From Pyxidicoccus trucidator (lineage in GTDB: Bacteria > Myxococcota > Myxococcia > Myxococcales > Myxococcaceae): a stretch of DNA of 64,000 bases. Positions within the stretch are counted from its first letter, which is position 1, and every line of letters starts with the position of its first letter. The translations under genes and the position numbers were made by a program. The stretch covers positions 1-64,000 of the forward strand of contig NZ_JAAIXZ010000012.1 in the NCBI RefSeq assembly GCF_010894435.1. The letters are read 5' to 3'. Positions 28,317 through 37,653 of this stretch are shown here, piece by piece. The notes beneath the pieces were generated by a model. It did not search any database, was not told the DNA's origin, and saw only the letters and a program-made list of their open reading frames with translations.

Positions 28317-30344
28317 ATGCGTTGGACCTGGATGGTGGTACTCGCGCTGGCCACGGGCTGCGAAGGCATCGACCTGGAGCAGTTGGTGAAGCAGCACGAT
28401 TCGCTCACGCGCGTCACGCCGGAGCCGCCCGGCGTCCACTGCCCGCACGGGGGCACGGTGCTGCAAGGCGGCCCGGACCTGGATGACGATGGCGTGCTCG
28501 ACGACGCCGAAGTCACCAGCACCACGTACTCCTGCACCACCGTGCTGACTCGCAGGCGCGAGGAGCAGGCCGGCGCCCACTGCGAGCACGGCGGCCAGGC
28601 GGTGCAGAGCGGCGTGGACCTGGACTCCAGTGGCGTGCTCGAGGACATCGAGGTGACGACCACCGAGTACGTCTGCGCCACGCCCATCCCCGGCCTGCTG
28701 GTGCGCTCCCGGCCTGTGCCTCCGGGTGAGCGATGTCCCCTTGGAGGCCAGGTCACCCATGCCGGGCACGACACCAACGGCGACGAAGTCCTGGACGACG
28801 GAGAGGTGACCCGTGAGGTGTACGGCTGCACCGAGACGGCCCCGGTGCTCGCGCGGCTGAGCGTGCGGCCCTTCCGTGCCTTCGACGGGTGCGGCATGGA
28901 CGGCACCACCGTGATGGCGGGCGAGGACTTCAATGGGAACGACGCGCTGGAGGACAGCGAGGTGCGAGGTGAGCGCGGGGCCTGCATCAACCTCAACCAG
29001 GCGCGGCTGCTCCAGCGTCCGGAGCCGGCCGGCGCCGCGTGCGTGCGCGGTGGCACCCTGGTGGGCCTGGGCGAGGACCTCGACGGGAACGAGACGCTCG
29101 ACGAGCGGGAGGTGGTGACCCGCCTGTATGTCTGCCATCCCACCCTGACGTACGAAGGCGACTACCGGGTGGACGACCCGGCGGACCTCGAGGCGCTGCG
29201 GGGCGTCTCCCACGTGCGCGGCCATCTCACCGTCGAGGGCGAGTCCGTCACGGAGCTGGTGCTCCCGGGACTCGTCGCGGTGGAGGGCTCGCTGCGCATC
29301 TGGATGACCCAGGCCCTGACGCGCGTGGAGCTGAGGGGCCTGCGCTTCGTGGGCGGGGAGCTGAGCATCAACGACAACGGCCAGCTCGAGACGCTGGTGG
29401 TGGGCTCGGACGCGGAGGACCCCCTGCTGTATCCGGTCTGGGTGGGCTTCCGCCTGAACATCTCCTCCAACCCGCGACTCCAGACGCTGGCGGGACTGGC
29501 CCCCGTGGCGCCCCGCTGGTCCTTCTCCCTGGGCTCCAACGACATGCTCCAGGACCCAGGGGAGCTGCCGAACATCATGAACCTCGAGGGCGTGTCCATC
29601 TTCAAGAACCCCGCCCTGCGGACGCTCCCGCTGCCGAACCTGCAAACGCTGAGCGGGTCGCTGTACATCCTCGACAACCCGTCGCTCACCTCGCTGGGCT
29701 CCATCTTCCGCCTGCAAAGTGTCGGAGGAGACGTCAACATCGAGAACAACGCCTCGCTGCGCAACCTCACGGGGCTCCGGGTCCAGAGCGTGGGCGGCAG
29801 CTTCTCCGTCCTGTCCAACCCGCTGTTGGCGGAGCTGGGCGACGTCCGGCTGAAGCAGGCGGGCTCCCTCCGCATCAGCACCAACCCCGTCCTCCTGCGA
29901 GTGGGCCCCATACCCTCGTTGGAGCTCGTGAGGGACGAGTTCCTCATCCAGAACAACCCGAAGCTGACCAGCGTGGAGGGCCTGCCCCTGCTCCGGCACG
30001 TGAAGCGGCTCTTCATCGGCGACAACCCGCTGCTGACGGGTCTGACGGGCTTCGCGCGGCTCTTGTCGCTGAAGGAGTTGGACCTGCGGCAGAACGATGC
30101 GCTGGTGAGTCTGGCCGACCTGAAGGTCCTGCGTGAGCTGGAGTCGCTGTTCATCCTGAGGAGTCCGGAGCTGACCCGCCTGGGCATGGACGAGCTGGCC
30201 CGGGTGACTTCGCTCTTCCATGTCATGGACAACCCGAAGCTGCCTACCTGCCTGGCCTCGACGCTCGCGAGCGCCGTGTATCACGGCCTCCCCGCTGGGC
30301 GGGTCATCACGGGCAATGACGATGGCGCGACCTGTGAGCGCTAG
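28317..30344 (+). CDS. DUF7151-like/L-domain repeat lipoprotein, paralogue 2
   Basis: 675 residues from the ATG at 28317 (a GTG one codon earlier is also in frame; AGAGAGG lies upstream). The lipobox region is LALATGCEG, then the shared IDLEQLVKQH. DUF7151-like repeats fill about 35-280 and L-domain/leucine-rich repeats 285-650, with the family ending NPKLPTCLAS. The DNA of its first repeats is nearly identical to that of the third paralogue (for example the same 45 or so bases at 28477 and 30559), pointing to recent duplication or gene conversion. It lies 48 bases after paralogue 1. Confidence 0.75.
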   Translation: MRWTWMVVLALATGCEGIDLEQLVKQHDSLTRVTPEPPGVHCPHGGTVLQGGPDLDDDGVLDDAEVTSTTYSCTTVLTRRREEQAGAHCEHGGQAVQSGVDLDSSGVLEDIEVTTTEYVCATPIPGLLVRSRPVPPGERCPLGGQVTHAGHDTNGDEVLDDGEVTREVYGCTETAPVLARLSVRPFRAFDGCGMDGTTVMAGEDFNGNDALEDSEVRGERGACINLNQARLLQRPEPAGAACVRGGTLVGLGEDLDGNETLDEREVVTRLYVCHPTLTYEGDYRVDDPADLEALRGVSHVRGHLTVEGESVTELVLPGLVAVEGSLRIWMTQALTRVELRGLRFVGGELSINDNGQLETLVVGSDAEDPLLYPVWVGFRLNISSNPRLQTLAGLAPVAPRWSFSLGSNDMLQDPGELPNIMNLEGVSIFKNPALRTLPLPNLQTLSGSLYILDNPSLTSLGSIFRLQSVGGDVNIENNASLRNLTGLRVQSVGGSFSVLSNPLLAELGDVRLKQAGSLRISTNPVLLRVGPIPSLELVRDEFLIQNNPKLTSVEGLPLLRHVKRLFIGDNPLLTGLTGFARLLSLKELDLRQNDALVSLADLKVLRELESLFILRSPELTRLGMDELARVTSLFHVMDNPKLPTCLASTLASAVYHGLPAGRVITGNDDGATCER

Positions 30345-30399
30345 CCGTGCCACCGCGACGAAGGCCTCGGCCGTATGGCCCGCCTGGAGGGACGTAGCG

Positions 30400-32424
30400 A
30401 TGCGTTGGACCTGGATGGCGGTGCTCGTGCTGGCGGCGGGGTGCGGCGGCATCGAGCTGGAGCAACTCCTGAAGCAGCATGCGGCGCGCACGCGGGTCAT
30501 GCCGGAGCAGCCCGGCGTCCACTGCCCGCACGGGGGCCAGGCGGTGCAGAGCGGCCTGGACCTGGATGACGATGGCGTGCTCGACGACGCCGAAGTCACC
30601 AGCACCGAGTACGTCTGCGCCACCGTGCTGACCCTCGTGCACGAGGAGCAGGCCGGCGTCCACTGCGAGCACGGCGGCCAGGCGGTGCGGAGCGGCGTGG
30701 ACCTGGACGCCAGTGGCGTACTCGACGACGTCGAGGTGACGAGCACCGAGTACGTCTGCGCCACGCCCGTCCCCGGCCTGCTGGTGCGCACCCGTCAGGT
30801 GCCTCCCGGGGAGCGGTGCCCCAACGGCGGCCAGGTCTCCCACGCGGGGAACGACACCAACGGCGACGGTGTCCTCGACGACGGCGAGATTACCCGCGAG
30901 GTGTACGGCTGCACCGAGACGGCCCCGGTGCTCGTGCGCCTCTCCACCCTTCCCCCGCTCGCCGGCTTCTGCAACTCGGAGGGCACCGAGGTGGAGGCGG
31001 GCCCGGACGTGGACCGGGACGGCGTGCTCGATGCCTCCGAGGTCCAGGCCTATACGCGGTTGTGCCTGAACACGCTCGCGGTCTGGGCGCGGCAGCGCCC
31101 GGAGCCGGCCGGCAGCCAGTGCACGGTGACGGGCACGTCGGTGCTGGTGGGCGTGGACAGCAACGGAGACGGGACGCTCGGCGAAGACGAGGCCCATGAG
31201 AAGCTCTACGTCTGCGAGCCGGCTCACACCTTCGATGGGACGTACGAGGTGGCGGGCGCCGAGGACCTCGCCGTGCTCCAGGGCATCACCCGCATCCGCG
31301 GGGGCCTCTTCATCCGGGGCACGGCGCTCCAGGAGGTGGTCCTCCCGGGCCTCGTGTCCGTGGAGGGCCGGCTCTCCATCACGTCCAACCCGGACCTGCT
31401 GCGCGCGTCCCTCACCTCGCTGCGCTACGTGGGTGAGCAGCTGGACGTCAGCGGCAACCCCGTCCTGGAGACGCTGGAGCTTGGCGGTGCCCGCGAGCGG
31501 CGACTGTCGGTGGAGACCGACCTGGAGGTGTCGTCCAACCCCCGGCTGCTCAACCTGAGCGGGCTGCGGTTCGTGGCCCCGGCGCGCAACCTCACCGTGA
31601 GCGGCAACACCTCCCTCGAGTCGCTCGAAGGGCTCGACCAGGTCACCGTGCTCACGGGCAGCTTCACCATCAGCGGGAATGTCTCGCTCCCGCGCATCGT
31701 CCTGCCGAAGCTGGAGGCCATCGGCGCGGTCCTGCACATCTCCGACAACGACTCGCTCACCGCCCTGGGCGACCTCAGCGGACTGAGGACCGTCGGAGAG
31801 GACGTGGTCATCACCAACAATGATGCGCTGGTGGACCTGTCGGGGATGCCCATCCTGCACGTCGTCGGTGAGAGCCTCCGCGTGCACGGCAACGACGGAC
31901 TCCTGAGCACCGAAGGGCTCGGCCACCTGCGCCGGCTGCGCCACCTCGCCTTCTTCGACAACGCGCAGCTGGAGACGGCGGGACACCTGCCCATGCTGGA
32001 GTCCATCGACTACGGGCTCGCCATCCAGGGCAACCCGAAGCTGGTGAGCGTGAGCAACCTTCCCATGCTCACCCACGTGGGCAATCTCGTGTCCATCTCC
32101 GAGAACCCGCTGCTCACCCAGGTGCAGGGCCTGGAGCGGCTGCTGCGCCTGAAGCAGCTCACCGTGGCGAACAACGCCGCCCTCACGAGCCTGAGCGGGC
32201 TGGCCGGCCTGCGCGAACTGGAGGACCTGACGGTGCGGGACAACGCGGAGCTGCTCCGCCTGGACCTGGACGGACTGGCCACCGTGTCGACGCGCTTCAC
32301 CGTCGCCTACAACCCGAAGCTGCCCCGGTGCCTGGCCGCGTCGCTGGCGGAGTCCGCCTACAAGGGCTCGCCGGACGACCAGGTCATCGAGGGCAACGAC
32401 GACGTCGCCACCTGCGGCCCGTAG
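30400..32424 (+). CDS. DUF7151-like/L-domain repeat lipoprotein, paralogue 3
   Basis: 674 residues from the ATG at 30400, which follows GGAGGGA; the frame extends to 30220 inside the preceding gene and that part is ignored. The lipobox region is LVLAAGCGG followed by IELEQLLKQH. Five or six DUF7151-like repeats lie at about 35-275 (CPHGGQAVQSGLDLDDDG type), then leucine-rich L-domain repeats to the end, closing NPKLPRCLAASLA. Repeats 1 and 2 within this protein are almost copies of each other. It lies 55 bases after paralogue 2 and ends the tandem set. Confidence 0.75.
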   Translation: MRWTWMAVLVLAAGCGGIELEQLLKQHAARTRVMPEQPGVHCPHGGQAVQSGLDLDDDGVLDDAEVTSTEYVCATVLTLVHEEQAGVHCEHGGQAVRSGVDLDASGVLDDVEVTSTEYVCATPVPGLLVRTRQVPPGERCPNGGQVSHAGNDTNGDGVLDDGEITREVYGCTETAPVLVRLSTLPPLAGFCNSEGTEVEAGPDVDRDGVLDASEVQAYTRLCLNTLAVWARQRPEPAGSQCTVTGTSVLVGVDSNGDGTLGEDEAHEKLYVCEPAHTFDGTYEVAGAEDLAVLQGITRIRGGLFIRGTALQEVVLPGLVSVEGRLSITSNPDLLRASLTSLRYVGEQLDVSGNPVLETLELGGARERRLSVETDLEVSSNPRLLNLSGLRFVAPARNLTVSGNTSLESLEGLDQVTVLTGSFTISGNVSLPRIVLPKLEAIGAVLHISDNDSLTALGDLSGLRTVGEDVVITNNDALVDLSGMPILHVVGESLRVHGNDGLLSTEGLGHLRRLRHLAFFDNAQLETAGHLPMLESIDYGLAIQGNPKLVSVSNLPMLTHVGNLVSISENPLLTQVQGLERLLRLKQLTVANNAALTSLSGLAGLRELEDLTVRDNAELLRLDLDGLATVSTRFTVAYNPKLPRCLAASLAESAYKGSPDDQVIEGNDDVATCGP

Positions 32425-32455
32425 GCGCGGCGGCGGCTGGAAGTCCTGAGGACGG

Positions 32456-32475
32456 GCACCGCTTCCGCGCGGTGC
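32456..32475 (+). terminator. Terminator hairpin after the lipoprotein train
   Basis: GCACCGC-TTCCGC-GCGGTGC forms a perfect 7-bp stem with a 6-base loop, followed by TTGCC. It lies 31 bases past the third paralogue and probably closes the transcript. Confidence 0.55.
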
Positions 32476-32526
32476 TTGCCCGTGCCGGAAGCGCGGCCCT
32501 ACAGTGCCACCCGTGCCCAGGTCGCC

Positions 32527-34257
32527 ATGTCGAACCCGAGTCCGCCGGCGCTGATGGAGCCCACCCCTCCCGCGCTCGCGCCGCCTCCCTCCCCCGCTCC
32601 GGTGCCCTCTCGCGCGAGCCGGCTGGCCCCCTGGCTGGCCGCCCTTGGGGGGCTGGGCTGGTTCCTGTGGCTGGGCGGGGGCAACGTGCTGCCGCCCACG
32701 CGCATCGCCTGGATGATGCGCGAGGACTGGGCGGGCCACATCTTCGGCTGGCTCTTCTACCGCAACGCCCCCTGGGGCCTGCCGCTGTCGTCCTCGCCCA
32801 ACCAGCTCTACCCCTACGGCACCTCCGTGGCGCTCACGGACGGCAACCCGCTGGTGGCGGTGCTGCTCAAGCCCTTCAGCCCGCTGCTGCCCGCGGACTT
32901 CCAGTACACGGGCCTGTGGCTGGGGCTGTGCTTCGCGCTGATGGGGTACTTCGGCGCGCGGCTGGTGGCGCTGGTGTCACCGCGCCCGGTGCCCCAGGTG
33001 CTGGGGGGCCTGCTGCTGGCCCTCGCGCCTCCCATGGCGGCGCGCTTCGGCCACCCGACGCTGTGCGCGCACTGGCTGCTGGTGGCCATGCTGTGGCTGC
33101 ACCTGCGCGACGTGCCGGATGCCCGCGCCGCGAGGCGGACGCTGGCCCTGGCCGCCCTCTTCAACGCGGTGGGCGCGGGCACCCACCCGTACCTCGTGGC
33201 CATGCTCGCGCCGCTCGCGGTGGCGCTGGCCGTGCGGCTGGCGCTCGGCCGGGTGCTCGGGTGGGGCGCGGCGCTGGCGGCGGCGGTGGGCGTGCTGGTG
33301 CTGGACGTGCTCGTCTTCGCCCTCTTCGGCTACTTCGGCGGCAGCGGGCTGGGGGCAGAAGGCTTCGGCGACTTCTCCGCGGACCTGGCCGCGCTGTTCA
33401 ACCCCATGGGCTGGTCTCGGCTGCTGCCCACGCTGCGGGCGGCGCCGAGGCAGGGCGAGGGCTATGGCTACCTCGGAGCCGGCGCGCTGCTGCTGCTGAC
33501 CCTGTCCCTGGTCGCCACCGTGTTCCGCTTCCGCGAATTGCGCGCCGTGCCCTGGCGCAGGGGCGTGCCGCTGGCGGTGGTGGTGCTGCTGATGGCCGTC
33601 TACGCGCTGTCCTGGCGCGTGACGTGGACGGGACAGCAGGTGGCGGACCTGGGCGCGCTGTATGGGCCCCTCTCCCGGCTGACGTCGGCCTTCCGCTCGT
33701 CGGGGCGCTTCGTGTGGCCGCTGTGCTACCTGTTGGTGACGGGGGCCATGCTGCTGTGGCTGCGGCTGTGGCGCGAGCGTCCCTGGGTGGGCACCGTGGC
33801 GCTGGGGCTGGCCGTCGCGGTGCAGGCGTATGACTGGCGCGCGGAGCGGAGCCCGCTGCAGCGGACCGGAGACTTCCGCCGGCTCCAGGCGCCCGAGTGG
33901 CAGGAGCTGCGGGGCGCCTACCGCCACCTCGCCCTCTTCCCGCCGCACGTCCAGTGGGTGTGCCGCTATGACGAGCCGGTGGTGAACGCGCTGGGCTACA
34001 CGGCCTACCGGCTGGGGCTCACCTTCAACAGCGGCTATGCCTCGCGCACCCCGCCGGAGCTGGCGCGGGAGTGCCAGGCGCCGCTCCGCCCCGGGGGCGT
34101 GGACGCGGACACAGCGTATGTGGTGGCGCCCGAGGCGCTCGCATCCTTCCTTCAGCAGGGCGCGCGCTGTGGCGTGATAGAGGGGTTATCGGTGTGCGTG
34201 GCCGGGCACCGGACGGACGCCTTCGCCCGGGCGCTGGAACGCCAGCCGCTGCGGTAG
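32527..34257 (+). CDS. DUF6311-type multi-pass membrane protein
   Basis: About 576 residues from the ATG at 32527; a GTG or ATG up to 32476 is also in frame. After a Pro/Ala/Ser-rich N-terminus come roughly ten membrane helices. The block GGNVLPPTRIAWMMREDWAG, the phrase HIFGWLFYRNAPWG and SVALTDGNPLVAVLLKPFSP match the DUF6311 family, which is usually placed near the polytopic GT-C glycosyltransferase superfamily because of an early Asp-containing loop (here MREDWAGH). The C-terminal 120 residues are soluble and probably periplasmic. A role in surface polysaccharide or lipid glycosylation is inference. Confidence 0.75.
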   Translation: MSNPSPPALMEPTPPALAPPPSPAPVPSRASRLAPWLAALGGLGWFLWLGGGNVLPPTRIAWMMREDWAGHIFGWLFYRNAPWGLPLSSSPNQLYPYGTSVALTDGNPLVAVLLKPFSPLLPADFQYTGLWLGLCFALMGYFGARLVALVSPRPVPQVLGGLLLALAPPMAARFGHPTLCAHWLLVAMLWLHLRDVPDARAARRTLALAALFNAVGAGTHPYLVAMLAPLAVALAVRLALGRVLGWGAALAAAVGVLVLDVLVFALFGYFGGSGLGAEGFGDFSADLAALFNPMGWSRLLPTLRAAPRQGEGYGYLGAGALLLLTLSLVATVFRFRELRAVPWRRGVPLAVVVLLMAVYALSWRVTWTGQQVADLGALYGPLSRLTSAFRSSGRFVWPLCYLLVTGAMLLWLRLWRERPWVGTVALGLAVAVQAYDWRAERSPLQRTGDFRRLQAPEWQELRGAYRHLALFPPHVQWVCRYDEPVVNALGYTAYRLGLTFNSGYASRTPPELARECQAPLRPGGVDADTAYVVAPEALASFLQQGARCGVIEGLSVCVAGHRTDAFARALERQPLR

Positions 34258-34352
34258 CGGGCGGGCAGCCGGTCGGTCCTCCTTCCGGGCGGACATGCCC
34301 GGCGAGGTCAGGAGATGGACACCCTCCTGGGGAAAGGCAGCATCGGAGACGT

Positions 34353-35741
34353 ATGGGAAGCGAGGACGTCGTCACAGCGCTGCGCCGGGTACCGCTGTTC
34401 TCCCGGCTCACCGACGAGCAGCTCGGGTGGATTGCCGACCATGGCCGGCAGCTCCACTTCACGGCGGGCATGCGCATCGCCGCGCAGGGAGACCCGGCGG
34501 ACGGCCTGTCCGTCATCCTGGAAGGCAGCACCGAGTGGACGCGCCGCGTGGGCGCGCAGGAGGTCCCCACCGCGATGCTGAAGGCGGGCGACCTCTTCGG
34601 CGAGCTCATCCTCTTCCTGAACTCGCCCCACCCCACCACCGGCCGCGCGGTGACGGACGTGCGGCTGTTCCGCCTGGAGCCGGCCACCTTCTGGGAGCTG
34701 CTGCGCGTGGCGCCGGTGCTCATGCGGGGGCTGATGGAGCTGGCCTCGCAGCGCTCGCAGCCCCACGAGACGAGCTCCCGGCAGCAGGCGGAGCTGCTGT
34801 CCGCCGGGCAGCTGGCGGCGGGCGTGGCGGGAGAGCTGGACAACCCCTCCTCGTCCGCCCGCCGGAGCGCGGCGCGGCTGCGCGAGACGCTGCACACGCT
34901 GTCGGCGCGGGCCATGGCGCTCGGCGAGCAGAACCTGTCCTCGGCGCAGCGCGGAGCCCTGCTCGCCCTGCCCCGCGAGGCCGCCGAGCGCGGCAGGACG
35001 TCCCCGCTGCTGGAGCCCGTGGCGAGGGCGGTGCGCGAGGAGTCGCTGGGAAGCTGGCTGGAGTCGCACGGGGTGGCGGAGGCGTGGGAGGCGGCGCCCG
35101 TGCTGGTGGCCTCGGGGCTGGACGTGGCGTGGCTGGAGTCGGTGTCCACGCGGGTGGGCGAGGCGCTGCTGGGCGACGTGCTCGCGTGGCTGGTGGCGGC
35201 GGTGACGGGCGACGTGCTGCTGGCCGAGGTGGAGCGCGGCACGGCGCGAGTCTCCACCCTGGTGGAGGCGATGAAGGCCTACAGCTTCCTGGACCCGATG
35301 CCGGCCCAGGAGGCGGACCTGCACGACGGCCTGGAGCGCGCGCTGGCGGTGCTGGACCACCGGCTGTCGGGCGGCACCATCACCGTGGAGCGCCAGTACG
35401 AGCGGAGCCTGCCGCGGCTGAAGGTGGAGGACGGCGCGCTGGAAGAGGTGTGGACGCAGCTGGTGCTCAACGCGGTGCAGGCGCTGGGTGAGGGCGGCGG
35501 GCGCGTGCGCCTGCGCACCTGGGCCGAGCCGACGCGCGTGGTGGTGGAAATCTCGGACGACGGGCCGGGCATTCCGAAGGACCTCATGCCGCGCGTCTTC
35601 GAGCCCTTCTTCAGCACGAAGCCCGAGGCCGCGGGCCTGGGGCTGGACGTCAGCCGCCGCATCATCGAGCGGCACGGCGGAGACCTGCGCGTGCTCTCCG
35701 AGCCCGGTGGCACGCGCGTCCAGGTGCGCCTTCCCGTGTAG
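34353..35741 (+). CDS. cNMP-binding histidine-kinase-like protein lacking the phospho-acceptor His
   Basis: 462 residues from the ATG at 34353 (GGAG 4 bases upstream). Residues 5-125 are a cyclic-nucleotide-binding/CRP-type domain (VPLFSRLTDEQLGWIADHGR, then AGDLFGELILF). At 150-180 is the dimerisation helix, but the usual AHELNNP block reads VAGELDNP: Gly160 (GGA at 34830-34832) stands where the phospho-acceptor His should be. Residues 350-462 are a complete HATPase domain with N373 (LVLNAVQAL), DDGPGIP, FEPFFSTK and GLGLDVS. It may bind ATP and regulate a partner without self-phosphorylation on the usual site. No response regulator lies next to it. Confidence 0.78.
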   Translation: MGSEDVVTALRRVPLFSRLTDEQLGWIADHGRQLHFTAGMRIAAQGDPADGLSVILEGSTEWTRRVGAQEVPTAMLKAGDLFGELILFLNSPHPTTGRAVTDVRLFRLEPATFWELLRVAPVLMRGLMELASQRSQPHETSSRQQAELLSAGQLAAGVAGELDNPSSSARRSAARLRETLHTLSARAMALGEQNLSSAQRGALLALPREAAERGRTSPLLEPVARAVREESLGSWLESHGVAEAWEAAPVLVASGLDVAWLESVSTRVGEALLGDVLAWLVAAVTGDVLLAEVERGTARVSTLVEAMKAYSFLDPMPAQEADLHDGLERALAVLDHRLSGGTITVERQYERSLPRLKVEDGALEEVWTQLVLNAVQALGEGGGRVRLRTWAEPTRVVVEISDDGPGIPKDLMPRVFEPFFSTKPEAAGLGLDVSRRIIERHGGDLRVLSEPGGTRVQVRLPV

Positions 35742-35975
35742 TGGGGAAGTCGGGACAGGTGCCCGGATGTCCGGCGCCGCACGGGCGCGGCATCCACCGG
35801 GTGACGGAAGCGGCGTGTCGAGGGGCCGAGAGCGTCGCCCGCTGCACGTGTGGCCGGCGGGCGGATGGGCAGCGGCGGCCCGGAGGCGTGGACTGCCGGT
35901 CCCCCCGTGTCACGCCGACCCGCGTGTACACTGAAGCCCTCGCGGCGTCCGCTTCATCGCGGACAGGAGGCTCGC

Positions 35976-36473
35976 ATGTCCGGTGAGATTCAGGGCGCCT
36001 GGTTCAAGGCCATTCTCGGCTCGATGACCGCGGCCTCCTCGCGATTCCCCGAGCACCAGGTCCGCATCAACAGCATGCGAGATGACACCTGGTACGCGTG
36101 GGAGGACTACGTCCGCATGGCGGGCGAGCTCCAGGCGGCGCTGGGAGACCGGGCGGTGGAGGCGATTGCCCAGCGCTCGGCGATGCGCATGCTGCCGCTG
36201 GCGCGCTCGGTGGGCTTCGACTCGGTGGAGAAGGTGTTCGGCGACTTCGACGCGCTCGTGCGCGGCATGGTGAGAGGCCTGCCGGCGACGGACTCCACGC
36301 GCACCGTGTCCTTCATGCCCCTGACGGCGGAGCTGGAGACCACGACGCGCCTGCCCAACTCGCTGCTGCTGGGCACCTTCCGGGGGCTGCTCATGGGCTT
36401 CGGGAAGATTGTCACCGAGGCGAAGGTGACGACGCGCGGAGGGCTGCGGCGGTTCTCGCTCCGGTGGATGTGA
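35976..36473 (+). CDS. Hypothetical cytosolic protein
   Basis: Not recognised with confidence. 165 residues from the ATG at 35976, which follows GGACAGGAGG; the farther frame to 35850 lacks a ribosome site. The middle (RDDTWYAWEDYVRMAGELQA, later MRMLPLARSVGFDSVEKVFG) is helical, and the C-terminal third looks beta-rich. It recalls short Myxococcales-restricted proteins with a heme-NO-binding-like layout, but no heme His can be pointed to. It lies 37 bases upstream of the oxidoreductase gene and may share its transcript. Confidence 0.6.
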   Translation: MSGEIQGAWFKAILGSMTAASSRFPEHQVRINSMRDDTWYAWEDYVRMAGELQAALGDRAVEAIAQRSAMRMLPLARSVGFDSVEKVFGDFDALVRGMVRGLPATDSTRTVSFMPLTAELETTTRLPNSLLLGTFRGLLMGFGKIVTEAKVTTRGGLRRFSLRWM

Positions 36474-36510
36474 CGCGCACGGGCCGGCGGGCTCTGGCAG
36501 GCTCGCGTCC

Positions 36511-37521
36511 ATGGTGCGCATCGGCGTCATCGGGACGAAGTGGGGCCTCATGCACGTGGGGGCCTTCCGCGCGGCGGGCGCGGAGGTGGCGGCCCTCTGC
36601 GGACAGCGCCTGGACAACACGCGCGCGGTGGCGGCACGCGAGGGCATCCCCCTGGCCACCACGGACCTGGGCGAGCTGTGCGCCGCCGTGGACGCGGTGG
36701 TGGTGGCCTCGCCCGACGGCGTCCACCGGACCCACGTGGAGGCGGCGCTGAACGCGGGCCTTCCTGTCCTCTGTGAGAAGCCGCTGACGCGCACCGTCGA
36801 GGAGGCTCGCGCGCTGCTGGCCCGCGCCCGCTCCGCCACGAGCCCGAGCGCGGTGAACTTCCCCTACCGCATGCTGCCCCCGGTGCGCGCGCTGAAGGCG
36901 TGGCTCGCGGAGCGGCCGGTGCGCCACCTCGCCCTCACCCTGCGCAATGGCTTCGCGTCGGATGAGGGGGACACCGCCGGGCCCCTGCTCGGCGCCTCGG
37001 GCGACTGGGGCGGCATGTCCCACATCATCGACGCGGCGCTGTGGCTCGCGGGGGCCGCTCCCGTCTGGGTGCAGGCGTCACTGTCCGGCCGGCCCGTCCA
37101 CACCGCCGCGCTGCACGTGGGGCTGTCCTCGGGCGCGGTGCTGGTGCTCACCCACGCGGCCTGCCCGGAGCCGGGCATCCACGGAGGCTGGACGTTGCTG
37201 GGGGGCGGGTGGGAGGCGGGCTTCTCCGGTGGCTACGTGCCGTCACGCGGAGGCTGGTGCGTGTCCCCGGTGCGCGGCTTCGAGCACGGCACGTGGACGG
37301 ACATCGCCCCGGGCCTGGAGCCACACCCCGGCGAGCGCGAGCCCTGGGCGCAGGCCCACGTCGAGGGCGCGCGTCGGTTCCTCGACGTGCTGCGAGGCGG
37401 GCCGCGTGACGGGCTGGCCACGCTGGAGGAAGGCGCCACGGTGCAGGAGGTGCTGGCCGCGGCCATGCTGTCCGAGGAGCAGGGCCGGCGAATCCCCCTG
37501 GAATCGCGCCCGGGGGCATGA
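36511..37521 (+). CDS. Gfo/Idh/MocA family oxidoreductase
   Basis: NAD(P)-dependent dehydrogenase, 336 residues. The N-terminal Rossmann fold reads IGVIGTKWGLMHVGAFRAAG; the second strand ends at VVASPDGVH, and the family motif EKP is present (VLCEKPLT). The C-terminal half carries the substrate domain with GGMSHIIDAALWLAG, where the family's substrate-pocket His can be placed. Substrate, perhaps a sugar or polyol, cannot be told from sequence. Confidence 0.85.
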   Translation: MVRIGVIGTKWGLMHVGAFRAAGAEVAALCGQRLDNTRAVAAREGIPLATTDLGELCAAVDAVVVASPDGVHRTHVEAALNAGLPVLCEKPLTRTVEEARALLARARSATSPSAVNFPYRMLPPVRALKAWLAERPVRHLALTLRNGFASDEGDTAGPLLGASGDWGGMSHIIDAALWLAGAAPVWVQASLSGRPVHTAALHVGLSSGAVLVLTHAACPEPGIHGGWTLLGGGWEAGFSGGYVPSRGGWCVSPVRGFEHGTWTDIAPGLEPHPGEREPWAQAHVEGARRFLDVLRGGPRDGLATLEEGATVQEVLAAAMLSEEQGRRIPLESRPGA

Positions 37522-37653
37522 AGGCCGTCCGGCGCAGCGAAGTCCCCTGCACTCACGCCCCAGACAGGTCTCGCCCTACCTGAAAAGAGGGGTGGTAGCT
37601 TCCGCACGCCCGAAGTCACCCGGGCACCTCCCCCTTTTTCCGAGGAGCGCACG

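Noticed and set aside
26364-30791. Very long open frame (1475 codons) on the minus strand opposite the repeat lipoprotein genes
   Set aside because: It is antisense to two well-supported genes and lacks family motifs; high G+C makes such shadow frames common. The repeat structure of the real genes keeps it open.
30307-32739. 810-codon minus-strand frame opposite the third paralogue
   Set aside because: Shadow of the repeat gene, no ribosome site, no recognisable domain.
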